From an uncultured Phycisphaerales bacterium (lineage in GTDB: Bacteria > Planctomycetota > Phycisphaerae > Phycisphaerales > UBA1924): a stretch of 49,673 nt of DNA. Numbering within the stretch: position 1 is the stretch's first letter; each line of letters starts with the position of its first letter. The notes below the pieces were generated by a model, which was given only the letters and a program-made list of their open reading frames with translations, was not told where the DNA came from and made no database searches. A program made the position numbers and the translations under genes. Location: NCBI GenBank assembly GCA_937871915.1, contig CALMPG010000148.1, positions 1-49,673 of the forward strand. Reading direction: 5' to 3'. Below are positions 8,098-15,978 of this stretch, one piece after another.

Positions 8098-11000
8098 TTA
8101 GCAGCCTCGGAACCAGGCGTTGATGAAGTCGAAGATGTCCTGGACCTCGTTGAGGTTGTTGGCGTTGGTGTCGGCGCGCGGGTGGCCCATGAACCACGCG
8201 TTGAGGTAGGCGAAGATGTCGCTGGTGTCGATGGTCTGATCGGCGTTGAAGTCGGCGATGCAGCGGGGGAGGCCGTGGACGGCGATGTAGGCGATGTCGG
8301 CGGCGTTGACGCGCCCGTCGAGGTTGTAGTCCATCATGGCCACGTCGCGCAGGCCGCGGGCCATGGCGTCGTCCACCGAGATGTCGGTGACGGGGCCGTT
8401 GCCGGCCAGGGTTGCGCCGCAGGGATCCAGGTCGCGGAAGTGGAGGAAGGCGAGCTGGATGAAGGTAAAGTCGCCGGCATCGACGGGGCCGCCGTCGCCG
8501 TTGAAGTCGGCGTGGGCGCCGGAGAAGCCGCAGGGGGAGGAGCCGCCGGGGGTGGAGTTGTACTGGCCGAGGAAGGTGCCGGCGTCGAGGATGTCGACGT
8601 ACTCATCGTCGTTGAGGTTGCCCTGCTCGAGGGCCTTGGAGGTTGCGGCGGTGAAGTCGGCGTAGTAGGCGGGGCCGGAGATGCCGAAGTTGGCCGCGCC
8701 GGCGCTGGTGCGACGGAGGGAGTGCTTGGCGTCGCGGACGGTGATGGCCGTGTAGGGGCCGAAGGCGCAGGGGACGTTGAGGGTGATGGAGCCGATGCCG
8801 GAGGCGGTGAAGGCGACGTCGCCGGTGAGGGTGGCGGCGGGGGTGCAGGCGCCGTTCCAGAACTCGAAGGTGATGCAGCGGGTGGAGGCGTTGTTGAGGC
8901 CGGTCTCCTCGACGGTCGCGTTGAAGGTGTTGACGGGGTTGACGACGATGACCTGGTTGCAGGAGGAGGCGTTGCCGGCGCAGTCGGTGGCGGTCCAGGT
9001 GACGGTGGTGGTGCCGGAGGGGTAGGGGGCGTTCAGGGCGGCGAGGTCGTCGCGGGCGCCGGTGATGACGGGGATGGCCGTGCAGTTGTCGGTGGCGAGG
9101 GGGTTGGTCTGGTGGGAGAAGTTGTCCCAGTAGATGTCGTAGGTGACGCCGGCGGTGGTGTTGTGGCCCTGGAGGATGACGTTGCCGAGGGTGACGCTGA
9201 AGGGGTACGTCGGGTCTTCGGCGATGGACCACGTCTTGTCGCCGACCTCGTAGATCCAGGTGTGGCCGGCGAGGCGGATTGAGAGGGTGTACCAGGCGTC
9301 GTAGACGAAGCCGGTGGGCAGACCGAGATCATTCCAGAGGCCGGTGTTCACGTCGTAGGCGCGGAAGCGGGGGGTGCCGCCGTCGCTGGTGAACTCGATG
9401 ATCGGGTAGGAACTCACGGCGTTGGAAGAGTCGAAGGCGGTTCCCCAGAAGCCGGCCATGCGCTTGTTGGTCGTGGCCCAGGCGGAGGGGACGTAGAGGT
9501 CGATGGACATCTCGTTGGCGGAGATGTCGAGCTTGCGGCCCTGGGTGTCGTAGAAGGCGCCGCCAAACCCGCCGCCGCGGCAGGGGGAGCAGGCGGACGC
9601 GTCGATGGAGTGCTTGAGACGGTTGCCGCCGGCGAAGAGGGCGGATTGGAATCCGGCGGGGGCGTAGCGGTCGGTGTACCAGACGCCGGGGGCCTGGGTG
9701 GCCGAGAGCGTGGGGTTGGTGTCGAAGGCCTCGGTGGTTGCGGAGAAGAGATCGACGGCCGCGCCGCAGGAGCCGGCGTCGGCGTTGACGGTGATGGGGG
9801 GCGGGCAGGTGATGACGGGGTTGGTGGTGTCACGCTGGGTGATGACCTGGACGCAGGACGCGGAGTTGCCGCAGTGGTCGGTGGCCGTCCAGGTGCGGGA
9901 GATGACGTTGTCGATGCAGGGGAAGGCGGTGGTGTCGAAGTTGTAGACGGCGGCGGAGGAGGCGGTGGAGATGCGGAAGTTGTCTACGTAGGCGTTGAAG
10001 ACATCGCCGGGGCTGGCGAAGCCGGAGGCGAAGCGGACGCCGCCGAGTGCGCCCGAACCGCTCACGATGGTGGCGTTTGGGTGCAGGGCGAGGTAGTCAC
10101 CCAGGGTTCCCGCGCCGGCACCCGGGCTCAACTCGCCGTTGTCGGTCCACCACATGCCGTGGAGCGCATCCCAAGTCTGCCAGACGTTGAGGGCGGTTCC
10201 CGGCTGGAACGGGAATGGGTTGGCGTTGCCCGCTCCTGCCGCGCTGAAGTCGGGCTCAAAGTACAGGGCGTCTTCAACGCCGGAACCGCCGCTGTTGTTG
10301 ACGTAGAGCTTGAGGTAGGGCACCTGCTGCCCGTTCCATTGCGTGGCATAGGTGCTATAGCCGAGCTGGGTGATGGCATCGAGGCGTGTCCCATCCCAGC
10401 CGGCGTGCCACATCTGCGCGGACTGGCCGCCATCGGTGCCGGTGTTGAGATGGGCGCTGCCGGTCCCCAAGGGGGGCGTCGCAGGGCCGACCACGAAGTC
10501 GGCCGTGCCGTCGCCGCCGGGCGTGCCGGTGTCGTCGGTGACGCGAAGCGTCCAGCCGTTGAGGTTGCCGGGGAAGACGGGGGTGACGACGACGTCGGCA
10601 TGAGTGACAACGGGCGTGCTGCACGTGTCGGTGGCGGTGGCGGGTCCGCCGGTGTTGGCGACGGTGGGGTTGACATCGCACTCGATGAGCACGTTGGGCG
10701 GGCAGTAGGTGAAGGTGGGGGCGGTGGTGTCGTTGAGGGTGATGGCGCCCAGGGCGGAGGTGGTGACGGCGATGGAGGCGCCGTTGTTGTCGGTCAGGCG
10801 GGTGGGCGGGTTGTTGGTTCGGTAGTCGACGAGGTTGGCGGCGTTGCAGTATGTGCCCGGCGCGGCGAAGGTGATGGTGGCGAGGGTCTGGCCGGCGGTC
10901 AGGATGGTGCCCGGAAAGTTGAGGAAGTCGATGCCGACGGCGACGTTGGCGGTGAACGCGCCGTTGTTGTAGGTGTTGCCGACGTTGATCAGGCCGGAGC

Positions 11001-11232
11001 CGGGGACGATCGACGTCACCGCCAGGCCGCTATCGAAGGTGAGGAAGAACTGGCCGCCCGTGGCGACGGGGCTCGCGTCAACGCTCGTGAGCACGAGCTT
11101 GACCTCGAGGGTGCCGTTGGCGAGACAGTCGTTCGTGGACTGGAGCTCGACGGTGTACGCGGCGAGGGCGGATTGCGCCAGGGCCGCGGCGCCGACGAGG
11201 GCGCAGGTCTGGAAAAGACGTCGGAACTGCAT
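8098..11232 (-). CDS. Giant secreted protein: cohesin-like domain, HYR domains with nested insertions, GC-type dockerin
   Basis: 1044 residues with a clear signal peptide (MQFRRLFQTCALVGAAALA..., cleavage near SALA-A). AAGGAG lies upstream of the ATG. Residues about 25-170 are cohesin-like ('GGQFFLTFDSG', 'NPPTRLTD'). Two HYR repeats appear split: the first starts near 175 and resumes at 'RTWTATDHCGN' after an inserted domain of about 210 residues. The second starts at 'NPVITCPPPITVNADAG' and resumes at 'TVTWTATDCAGN' after another beta-rich insert of about 190 residues resembling LamG/jelly-roll folds. The last 280 residues form the shared C-terminal module with three calcium-loop units ('DFNGDGGPVDAGDFTF', 'DYNLDGRVNAADI', 'DFNADQTIDTSDIF') and end in WFRGC. 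Paralog of its two neighbours. Likely a surface protein; ligand unknown. Confidence 0.87.
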   Translation of the reverse strand: MQFRRLFQTCALVGAAALAQSALAAYTVELQSTNDCLANGTLEVKLVLTSVDASPVATGGQFFLTFDSGLAVTSIVPGSGLINVGNTYNNGAFTANVAVGIDFLNFPGTILTAGQTLATITFAAPGTYCNAANLVDYRTNNPPTRLTDNNGASIAVTTSALGAITLNDTTAPTFTYCPPNVLIECDVNPTVANTGGPATATDTCSTPVVTHADVVVTPVFPGNLNGWTLRVTDDTGTPGGDGTADFVVGPATPPLGTGSAHLNTGTDGGQSAQMWHAGWDGTRLDAITQLGYSTYATQWNGQQVPYLKLYVNNSGGSGVEDALYFEPDFSAAGAGNANPFPFQPGTALNVWQTWDALHGMWWTDNGELSPGAGAGTLGDYLALHPNATIVSGSGALGGVRFASGFASPGDVFNAYVDNFRISTASSAAVYNFDTTAFPCIDNVISRTWTATDHCGNSASCVQVITQRDTTNPVITCPPPITVNADAGSCGAAVDLFSATTEAFDTNPTLSATQAPGVWYTDRYAPAGFQSALFAGGNRLKHSIDASACSPCRGGGFGGAFYDTQGRKLDISANEMSIDLYVPSAWATTNKRMAGFWGTAFDSSNAVSSYPIIEFTSDGGTPRFRAYDVNTGLWNDLGLPTGFVYDAWYTLSIRLAGHTWIYEVGDKTWSIAEDPTYPFSVTLGNVILQGHNTTAGVTYDIYWDNFSHQTNPLATDNCTAIPVITGARDDLAALNAPYPSGTTTVTWTATDCAGNASSCNQVIVVNPVNTFNATVEETGLNNASTRCITFEFWNGACTPAATLTGDVAFTASGIGSITLNVPCAFGPYTAITVRDAKHSLRRTSAGAANFGISGPAYYADFTAATSKALEQGNLNDDEYVDILDAGTFLGQYNSTPGGSSPCGFSGAHADFNGDGGPVDAGDFTFIQLAFLHFRDLDPCGATLAGNGPVTDISVDDAMARGLRDVAMMDYNLDGRVNAADIAYIAVHGLPRCIADFNADQTIDTSDIFAYLNAWFMGHPRADTNANNLNEVQDIFDFINAWFRGC

Positions 11233-11314
11233 GGGAACTCCTTGGCTGAGCGCGTTATCCCCACGGCTCTGCGTAAGAAACGGGCCCCGGGGTGGGCCAC
11301 CACCGAACGGAAAC

Positions 11315-11342
11315 GTCCCCGCCCGCGGGTGCGGGCGGGGAC
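11315..11342 (-). terminator. Strong GC hairpin downstream of the 842-residue dockerin gene
   Basis: Perfect 12-bp arms GTCCCCGCCCGC and GCGGGCGGGGAC flank a GGGT loop, 50 nt past the stop at 11392. No T-run follows on the minus strand. It is close in sequence to the 8016-8039 hairpin, which suggests a common terminator type for these genes. The flanking spacer 11233-11391 contains no gene. Confidence 0.55.
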
Positions 11343-11391
11343 CGAGGAAGCAAGAGCGGCCGCGGCACGCCCGCGGCCGAGATGAAACGGA

Positions 11392-13920
11392 TCAGCAGCC
11401 CTGGAACCAGAGGTTAATGAAGTCGAAGATGTCCTGGACCTCGGTGCGCTCGTTGGCGTTCATGTCGGCCTTGGGGTGGGCCATGAACCAGGCGTTGAGG
11501 TAGGAGAAGATGTCCTGCACGTCGATGGACTGGTCGTCGTTGAAGTCGGCGGAGCAGCGCGGCAGGCCGTGCTGGGCGACCCAGTTGACGTCGCCGACGT
11601 TGAGGCGACCGTCGAGGTTGTAGTCGGCCATGGCGTAGGCGCGCAGGCCGCCGGCGACGAGGTCGTCCACGGAGATGTCGGTGACGGGAGAATCGCCGGT
11701 GAGCGCGCCGCCGCAGGGATCGGCGTCGCGGAAGTCGAGGAACCCGGACTGGATGAACGTGAAGTCCTCCGTGCTGACGATTCCGTTGCCGCTGAAGTCG
11801 GCGTGGAGGCCGGGGTTGCAGGTGGTGCTTGCGCCAGGGCTGGTCCCAGACTGGCCGATGAACCCGCCGAAGTCGAGGATGTCGATGTAGGAGTCGTTGT
11901 TGATGTTGCCGCCCTGGAGTGCGAGCGCCGAGGTGAAGCTGGACTGGTAGTTCACGCCGGAGGTGCCGATGGTTCCCGTGCGCCGCAGCGTGTGGTGAGG
12001 GTCGGTGGCGGTGATCCCGGTGTACAGGGCGCCGCACGGAACATCGATCGTGGCTGTGCCGATCGCGTTGCTGATGGTGGAGTTGGTAAAGGTGACGTCC
12101 GCGGTCACGTTCGTGGCGAACGCGCACGGGCCGGATCGGTAGAGATCCAACGAGATGCAGCGGGTGAACGGCGCGTTGGCGGGGTTGGAGGCCGTGCCCG
12201 CGAGTTCAACGGTGAGGTTGAGCGTGTTGAAAGGGTTGACGGTGACATTGAAGTTGCAGGAGCCGACGTTTCCGCAGGCATCGGTTGCTGAGCACACGAC
12301 GGGGGTGGTTCCGGAGGCGAACGAGGATCCGCTGGGGGGGGCGCACGAGACCGTGAGCGGCCGGCCGACGGAGGTATTGTCGATGGCCAGGTTGGTCAGG
12401 TCGATGAACGTGAACCACATGTAGCGATTGCCGCCGACAATCGTGGCGATGATGTCCGCCGGGGTTGAGCGCGTCTCGGTGAAGAGCAGCGATCCGCCGG
12501 AGGTCAGCGCTTGCATGTCGCAGGCCAAGGCACCTGAACCATTGTCGCGGAAAGTCCATCGCAGCGTGTACCAGCCGCTAGCGGTGATGCTGGCGTAGTT
12601 GGTGTACGCGGTGTTGAAATCGTTGCGGCGGGCGCCGTAGGCGTTGTTGTCGCCGGCGATGCGTATTTCGGTTCCACTCGCGTTCTGGATGTGGAAAACG
12701 AAGTCGCGGAGGTGGTTGCCGTCCTGTCGGCTGGCGGCGCTGGTCAGTTCGATGGTGTACCGGTTCTGGGCGATGGCCGGGTCGGCCATGTCGATGTAGA
12801 TGTCGGTCGAGACCACGAAGCCTTCGCCGAAGGCGCTGCCGTATCCACCCAAGCGGGTGAAGGGAGCATTGTTGCTGGGACGCGCGGTGGTCAAGAGATT
12901 ACCGTGGAAGCCGCCGCTCGCGGAGGCGATGCCGTTTGTCCCGGAGGCGACCCGTGCGATTGTGGTAAGGCCGCCGCTGTTCCAGTCGGTGGATTGCTGA
13001 AGGGCGGAGCCGCCCGCGACATATCCCGCGTCCTCGAAACCCTGGAAGTGCTGCTGGTCGAATGCTGTCGGGCTGGCATAGGTGACGACGGCGGAGCAGG
13101 AGTTCGCGTCGGCGTTGGTATGGATGTCCGCCGGGCAGCCAGTAACCGCGGGTGGCGTGTTGTCATCCACCGTGATCGTCTGCACGCATGTGGAAAAGTT
13201 GTTGCAGTGGTCGGTGGCCTTCCAGGTTCGAAGCAGCGTGCCTCGCCCGCCGATGTTTCCGCATGCCGTGAGGCCGCTCCGATCGTCGGTGTAGGATATC
13301 ACCGGGCTGGCGTCGCAGGCATCCACGGCAGTGGCGGAGCCGGTCGCCCAAGGGTCCTTGCCGTCGCTCCACGAAACGGTCAGGTCGCTCGGGCAGGTGA
13401 TGACCGGCGCGGTAGTGTCGCCGATCGTGACAGCCGCGAGGTCAGAGGACGTGAACGGGAGCGACTGGGCCGCGTTGTCGGTGAGCGCGGAGACGGGCAT
13501 GTGCGCCGTGTCCACGGTGACGAGGCTGAGGGTGGGGCAGGAGGTTCCGGTGTAGGTGAAGTCAATGGTGGCGAGCGTGTCGCCGTTGCCGATTGTCTGG
13601 CCGGAGGACATGACACCGACGGCGATGGTGGCGGACCCGGTGCCGGCGGTGGTCTGGATCGGTTGCAGACTCGGGTCGACAGTGATGGAGGTGTTGTCCG
13701 CCGTGAGGAATCCGTCATAGTTCAGAAAGATCATCGCGCCGGCGGCGGTGGACGTGCCGCCAGTGACGCCCAGTTTCACCGACACGATCAGGTGTCCCGT
13801 GCTGGTGCAGTCTCCGGTGGTGACAAGGCTCACGGTATAGACGGGCGCGGCCATCGCCGTTCCGGCGAACAGCGAGCCAGCGACGGCGATGAAACATCGA
13901 AGACTGCGAAGCACGCTCAT
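11392..13920 (-). CDS. Giant secreted protein: cohesin-like domain, HYR domain with inserted domain, GC-type dockerin
   Basis: 842 residues. I use the ATG at 13920 (MSVLRSLRCFIAVAGS...) because AAGGAG stands 6 nt upstream and a signal peptide begins there (cleavage near TAMA-A); an in-frame start 12 codons upstream has no such support. The N-terminal domain is cohesin-like ('AMIFLNYDG'). A HYR unit ('RTWKATDHCNN') comes next, then a second HYR unit interrupted after 'CSAVVTYASPTAFD' by a jelly-roll-like domain of about 230 residues and resumed at 'VSCAPPSGSSF...CSATDACGN'. The last 280 residues are the shared module with 'DFSGNGIVSTEDFTF', 'DYNLDGRLNVGDV', 'DFNDDQSIDVQDIF' and a terminal WFQGC. 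A hairpin terminator follows. Paralog of the two giant genes downstream of it; probable cell-surface or matrix component. Confidence 0.86.
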   Translation of the reverse strand: MSVLRSLRCFIAVAGSLFAGTAMAAPVYTVSLVTTGDCTSTGHLIVSVKLGVTGGTSTAAGAMIFLNYDGFLTADNTSITVDPSLQPIQTTAGTGSATIAVGVMSSGQTIGNGDTLATIDFTYTGTSCPTLSLVTVDTAHMPVSALTDNAAQSLPFTSSDLAAVTIGDTTAPVITCPSDLTVSWSDGKDPWATGSATAVDACDASPVISYTDDRSGLTACGNIGGRGTLLRTWKATDHCNNFSTCVQTITVDDNTPPAVTGCPADIHTNADANSCSAVVTYASPTAFDQQHFQGFEDAGYVAGGSALQQSTDWNSGGLTTIARVASGTNGIASASGGFHGNLLTTARPSNNAPFTRLGGYGSAFGEGFVVSTDIYIDMADPAIAQNRYTIELTSAASRQDGNHLRDFVFHIQNASGTEIRIAGDNNAYGARRNDFNTAYTNYASITASGWYTLRWTFRDNGSGALACDMQALTSGGSLLFTETRSTPADIIATIVGGNRYMWFTFIDLTNLAIDNTSVGRPLTVSCAPPSGSSFASGTTPVVCSATDACGNVGSCNFNVTVNPFNTLNLTVELAGTASNPANAPFTRCISLDLYRSGPCAFATNVTADVTFTNSTISNAIGTATIDVPCGALYTGITATDPHHTLRRTGTIGTSGVNYQSSFTSALALQGGNINNDSYIDILDFGGFIGQSGTSPGASTTCNPGLHADFSGNGIVSTEDFTFIQSGFLDFRDADPCGGALTGDSPVTDISVDDLVAGGLRAYAMADYNLDGRLNVGDVNWVAQHGLPRCSADFNDDQSIDVQDIFSYLNAWFMAHPKADMNANERTEVQDIFDFINLWFQGC

Positions 13921-14080
13921 GAGATTCTCCTTGGATAGGGGTGGGGCGGGTGGCAAGAAACGCCGTGGACGACTCGCGGACTTGGGGTGTGCGTATCAAG
14001 GCGCACAACCACCATTGACCGACTCTGTCGGGGCAAACCGAACTAAAAAGATGGACCAGGCAGCCTTGGCCCGGCGCGAG

Positions 14081-14716
14081 CTACGGACGAGCCCGCACGG
14101 CCGGCGCTTCTCGGCGTCGACGTTTCAAGACAAATCCGACTGCCAGAAGCCCAGCGGCCGATGGCGCGGGGATGATGGTGACGGACGTTCCAGTGAGCAC
14201 CCCGGTGTTGTTGACGTTCGGCCCGGTGTCTCCATAGACCACGCTGATGCCGACCGGGTTGCCCGCGGAAGGAAGGATGGTGAGCGGCGTGGCCTGGGAG
14301 GGGGCCAGGGCCGTGAAGAGCATGGTGGTCAGGAGCGCGCCGTTGGGTGTGGTGGGCGCCATGATCGACGACCCCAGCGGACCCAGACCGATGAGCATCG
14401 CGGTGCCGTCGGTCGGGGGCGAGCTCTCGTTGATTCCGTAGGCATCGTGGAAGAACCCGATGCCGGTGAAGGACGGGGCCCCCGCGGTGGACACGCCCAG
14501 AAGCTGCAGCCGGGAGGGGTCCCAGGTGAAGATCATCTGGAACGAGAGCATTCCCTCCGGCTCGCCGGAGGCTGCGCGGGCGCGGACCTGCACCGCGACC
14601 TGCGCGCCGACCGGGTACGCGGCCTGATCGGGCAGCAGCGACAGATCGATACTGCCGGCCGACACGGCGGTCAGCGGGAAAAATGCCAGGCCAAGGGCCG
14701 CGTACCGAATCGTCAT
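14081..14716 (-). CDS. PEP-CTERM-like secreted protein with cohesin-type domain
   Basis: 211 residues. A signal peptide (MTIRYAALGLAFFPLTAVSA-G) precedes a cohesin-like domain ('VRARAASGEPEGMLSFQM', 'FTWDPSRLQLLGV'). The C-terminus reads 'IPAPSAAGLLAVGFVLK' followed by RRRR and nine more residues. This is the plan of an exosortase sorting signal (a PEP-like PAPS motif, a short hydrophobic stretch, an Arg cluster), although the tail after the Arg cluster is longer than usual and the hydrophobic core is short. An exosortase gene lies at 30203-31180 in this window. Unlike its neighbours it has no dockerin. Its start has only weak ribosome-binding sequence (AAAG). Function beyond surface display is unknown. 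Confidence 0.78.
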   Translation of the reverse strand: MTIRYAALGLAFFPLTAVSAGSIDLSLLPDQAAYPVGAQVAVQVRARAASGEPEGMLSFQMIFTWDPSRLQLLGVSTAGAPSFTGIGFFHDAYGINESSPPTDGTAMLIGLGPLGSSIMAPTTPNGALLTTMLFTALAPSQATPLTILPSAGNPVGISVVYGDTGPNVNNTGVLTGTSVTIIPAPSAAGLLAVGFVLKRRRREAPAVRARP

Positions 14717-15236
14717 GGGGACTTTCTGCAGAGGGGCATGGGGAGCAACCCCGTTGAATCGATAGTGGTTTACCTCATGGGGGCCTGTCCGTCAAGAGTT
14801 TTCTGGGCAAATAACAAAAACCGAGTACTAACAATGGGTTACGCGCCGTGGCCCGGGCTGGATTCTCATCGACGCCTGGCGTGTTAGATTGGGCTGGGTT
14901 GGGCATCCAAACATGGGCGATCCGGACATTCGACAGGGTGTCGGTTGCGCGGGCGTGGGGCGATTCGGGCTGCCCGGGTGCGGGGGCTTGAGCGGGTCGG
15001 ATCGAACAACCCGGACGCGAATTCGGACCTGGGTGGAGGGAAGGGGGGCGTTGGACGCTCGCTCGGGCACCGGCCCGGGGTGGCCTCATGGGACACGCGC
15101 CCGGTATTTGGACGGGCTGGGGTTGCGTGCGGCTGCCCGTTCGCGCACGATGGGTTGACCCGCTCGCGGCGGGGGGCACAGTACACCGATGGGAACCGAG
15201 GTTCGCGGCCGGAGCGGGTGGTGCAGGAGGCCGACC
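14717..15236. other. Intergenic region between divergent secreted-protein genes
   Basis: 520 bp without a convincing gene. It holds the minus-strand promoter candidate at 14767-14795 and a more AT-rich patch around 14800-14840. Open frames here are compositional and have no start signals or recognisable protein. TTGACC at 15155 and TACACC at 15182 are 21 bp apart, too far for a normal promoter. AGGAGG at 15225-15230 is the ribosome-binding site of the next gene. Confidence 0.6.
14767..14795 (-). promoter_or_regulatory. Candidate sigma70-type promoter for the PEP-CTERM-like gene
   Basis: On the minus strand TTGACG (14795-14790) is followed after 17 nt by TAAACC (14772-14767), about 50 nt before the ATG at 14716. 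The -35 box is good and the -10 box is weak. Confidence 0.4.
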
Positions 15237-15875
15237 ATGGGAAGCGCGAAGACGACGGCGAAGGGTGTGCTGGCGGCGGTGTGTCTGTTGGCCGGGTCCG
15301 CGGCGGCCGGAGCGGCGCCCGCGGGCGTGACGTACTTCCTACGGGCCGGGAGCACGGCCCAGGAGGGGTGCCACGGGCTGTGCGCGTGCTTGCTGCTTTT
15401 TCCCGAGCCGCTGCGGGGGACGTTTGTGCTCACGCCGGGCCTGCCGGACCCGGTGTTCCAGAACTACACGATCGACGATGTGCGTCTGCGGGCGCCGGCG
15501 CTGGGGCAGGTGTTTGTCGGATCCGGGACGTATCAGACGGTGAGCGCGCCGCCGGGGCAGCAGCAGATCTTCCTGAACATGTCGATCAACGGCGAGCCGC
15601 CGCTGGACTGGTTCGGCGGGCGGCGGACGTTTGCGATGCCCACGCCGGTGGTGGAGGCGTCGGCGAGCCTGCCGGGGAACTGCTTCGACATCGCGCTGAT
15701 CATCAAGGCGACGCCGTTCCGGGCCGACTGGAACGCGGACGGGGCGATCTCGACGGATGACGTATTCGACTTCCTGACCGGGTGGCTGGCGGGGGATGGG
15801 GACGCGAACGAGGATGGGCGGATCGCGGTAGACGACATCTTCGAGTTTGTGAACGCGTGGCTGGCCAGAAGGTGA
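15237..15875 (+). CDS. Small secreted dockerin-type protein lacking the terminal GC
   Basis: 212 residues. The ATG at 15237 is chosen because AGGAGG ends 6 nt before it and a signal peptide starts there (MGSAKTTAKGVLAAVCLLAG..., cleavage near AGAA-P); an in-frame ATG 48 nt upstream lacks both. The middle 130 residues are a cysteine-containing domain that I do not recognise ('GTFVLTPGLPDPVFQNYT'). The C-terminus carries two dockerin-like calcium loops, 'DWNADGAISTDDVFDFL' and 'DANEDGRIAVDDIFEFV'. It ends in NAWLARR rather than the WFxGC(P) end of the other dockerin proteins here, so its anchoring may differ or be absent. Predicted extracellular. Confidence 0.83.
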   Translation: MGSAKTTAKGVLAAVCLLAGSAAAGAAPAGVTYFLRAGSTAQEGCHGLCACLLLFPEPLRGTFVLTPGLPDPVFQNYTIDDVRLRAPALGQVFVGSGTYQTVSAPPGQQQIFLNMSINGEPPLDWFGGRRTFAMPTPVVEASASLPGNCFDIALIIKATPFRADWNADGAISTDDVFDFLTGWLAGDGDANEDGRIAVDDIFEFVNAWLARR

Positions 15876-15978
15876 GCCAGGGCGGGGTTGCCCCGCGAGA
15901 GTCGAGCGAGAACAGGTCGCAGGCGTCGCCATTCTCCGACGGCGCGCGGTGGCGTGCTTCGCCGCCGTATCGTGGTGC

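Noticed and set aside
14828..15186. Small open frames in the 14.8-15.2 kb spacer
   Set aside because: Several overlapping frames on both strands with no ribosome-binding site and low-complexity products; typical of GC-rich non-coding DNA.
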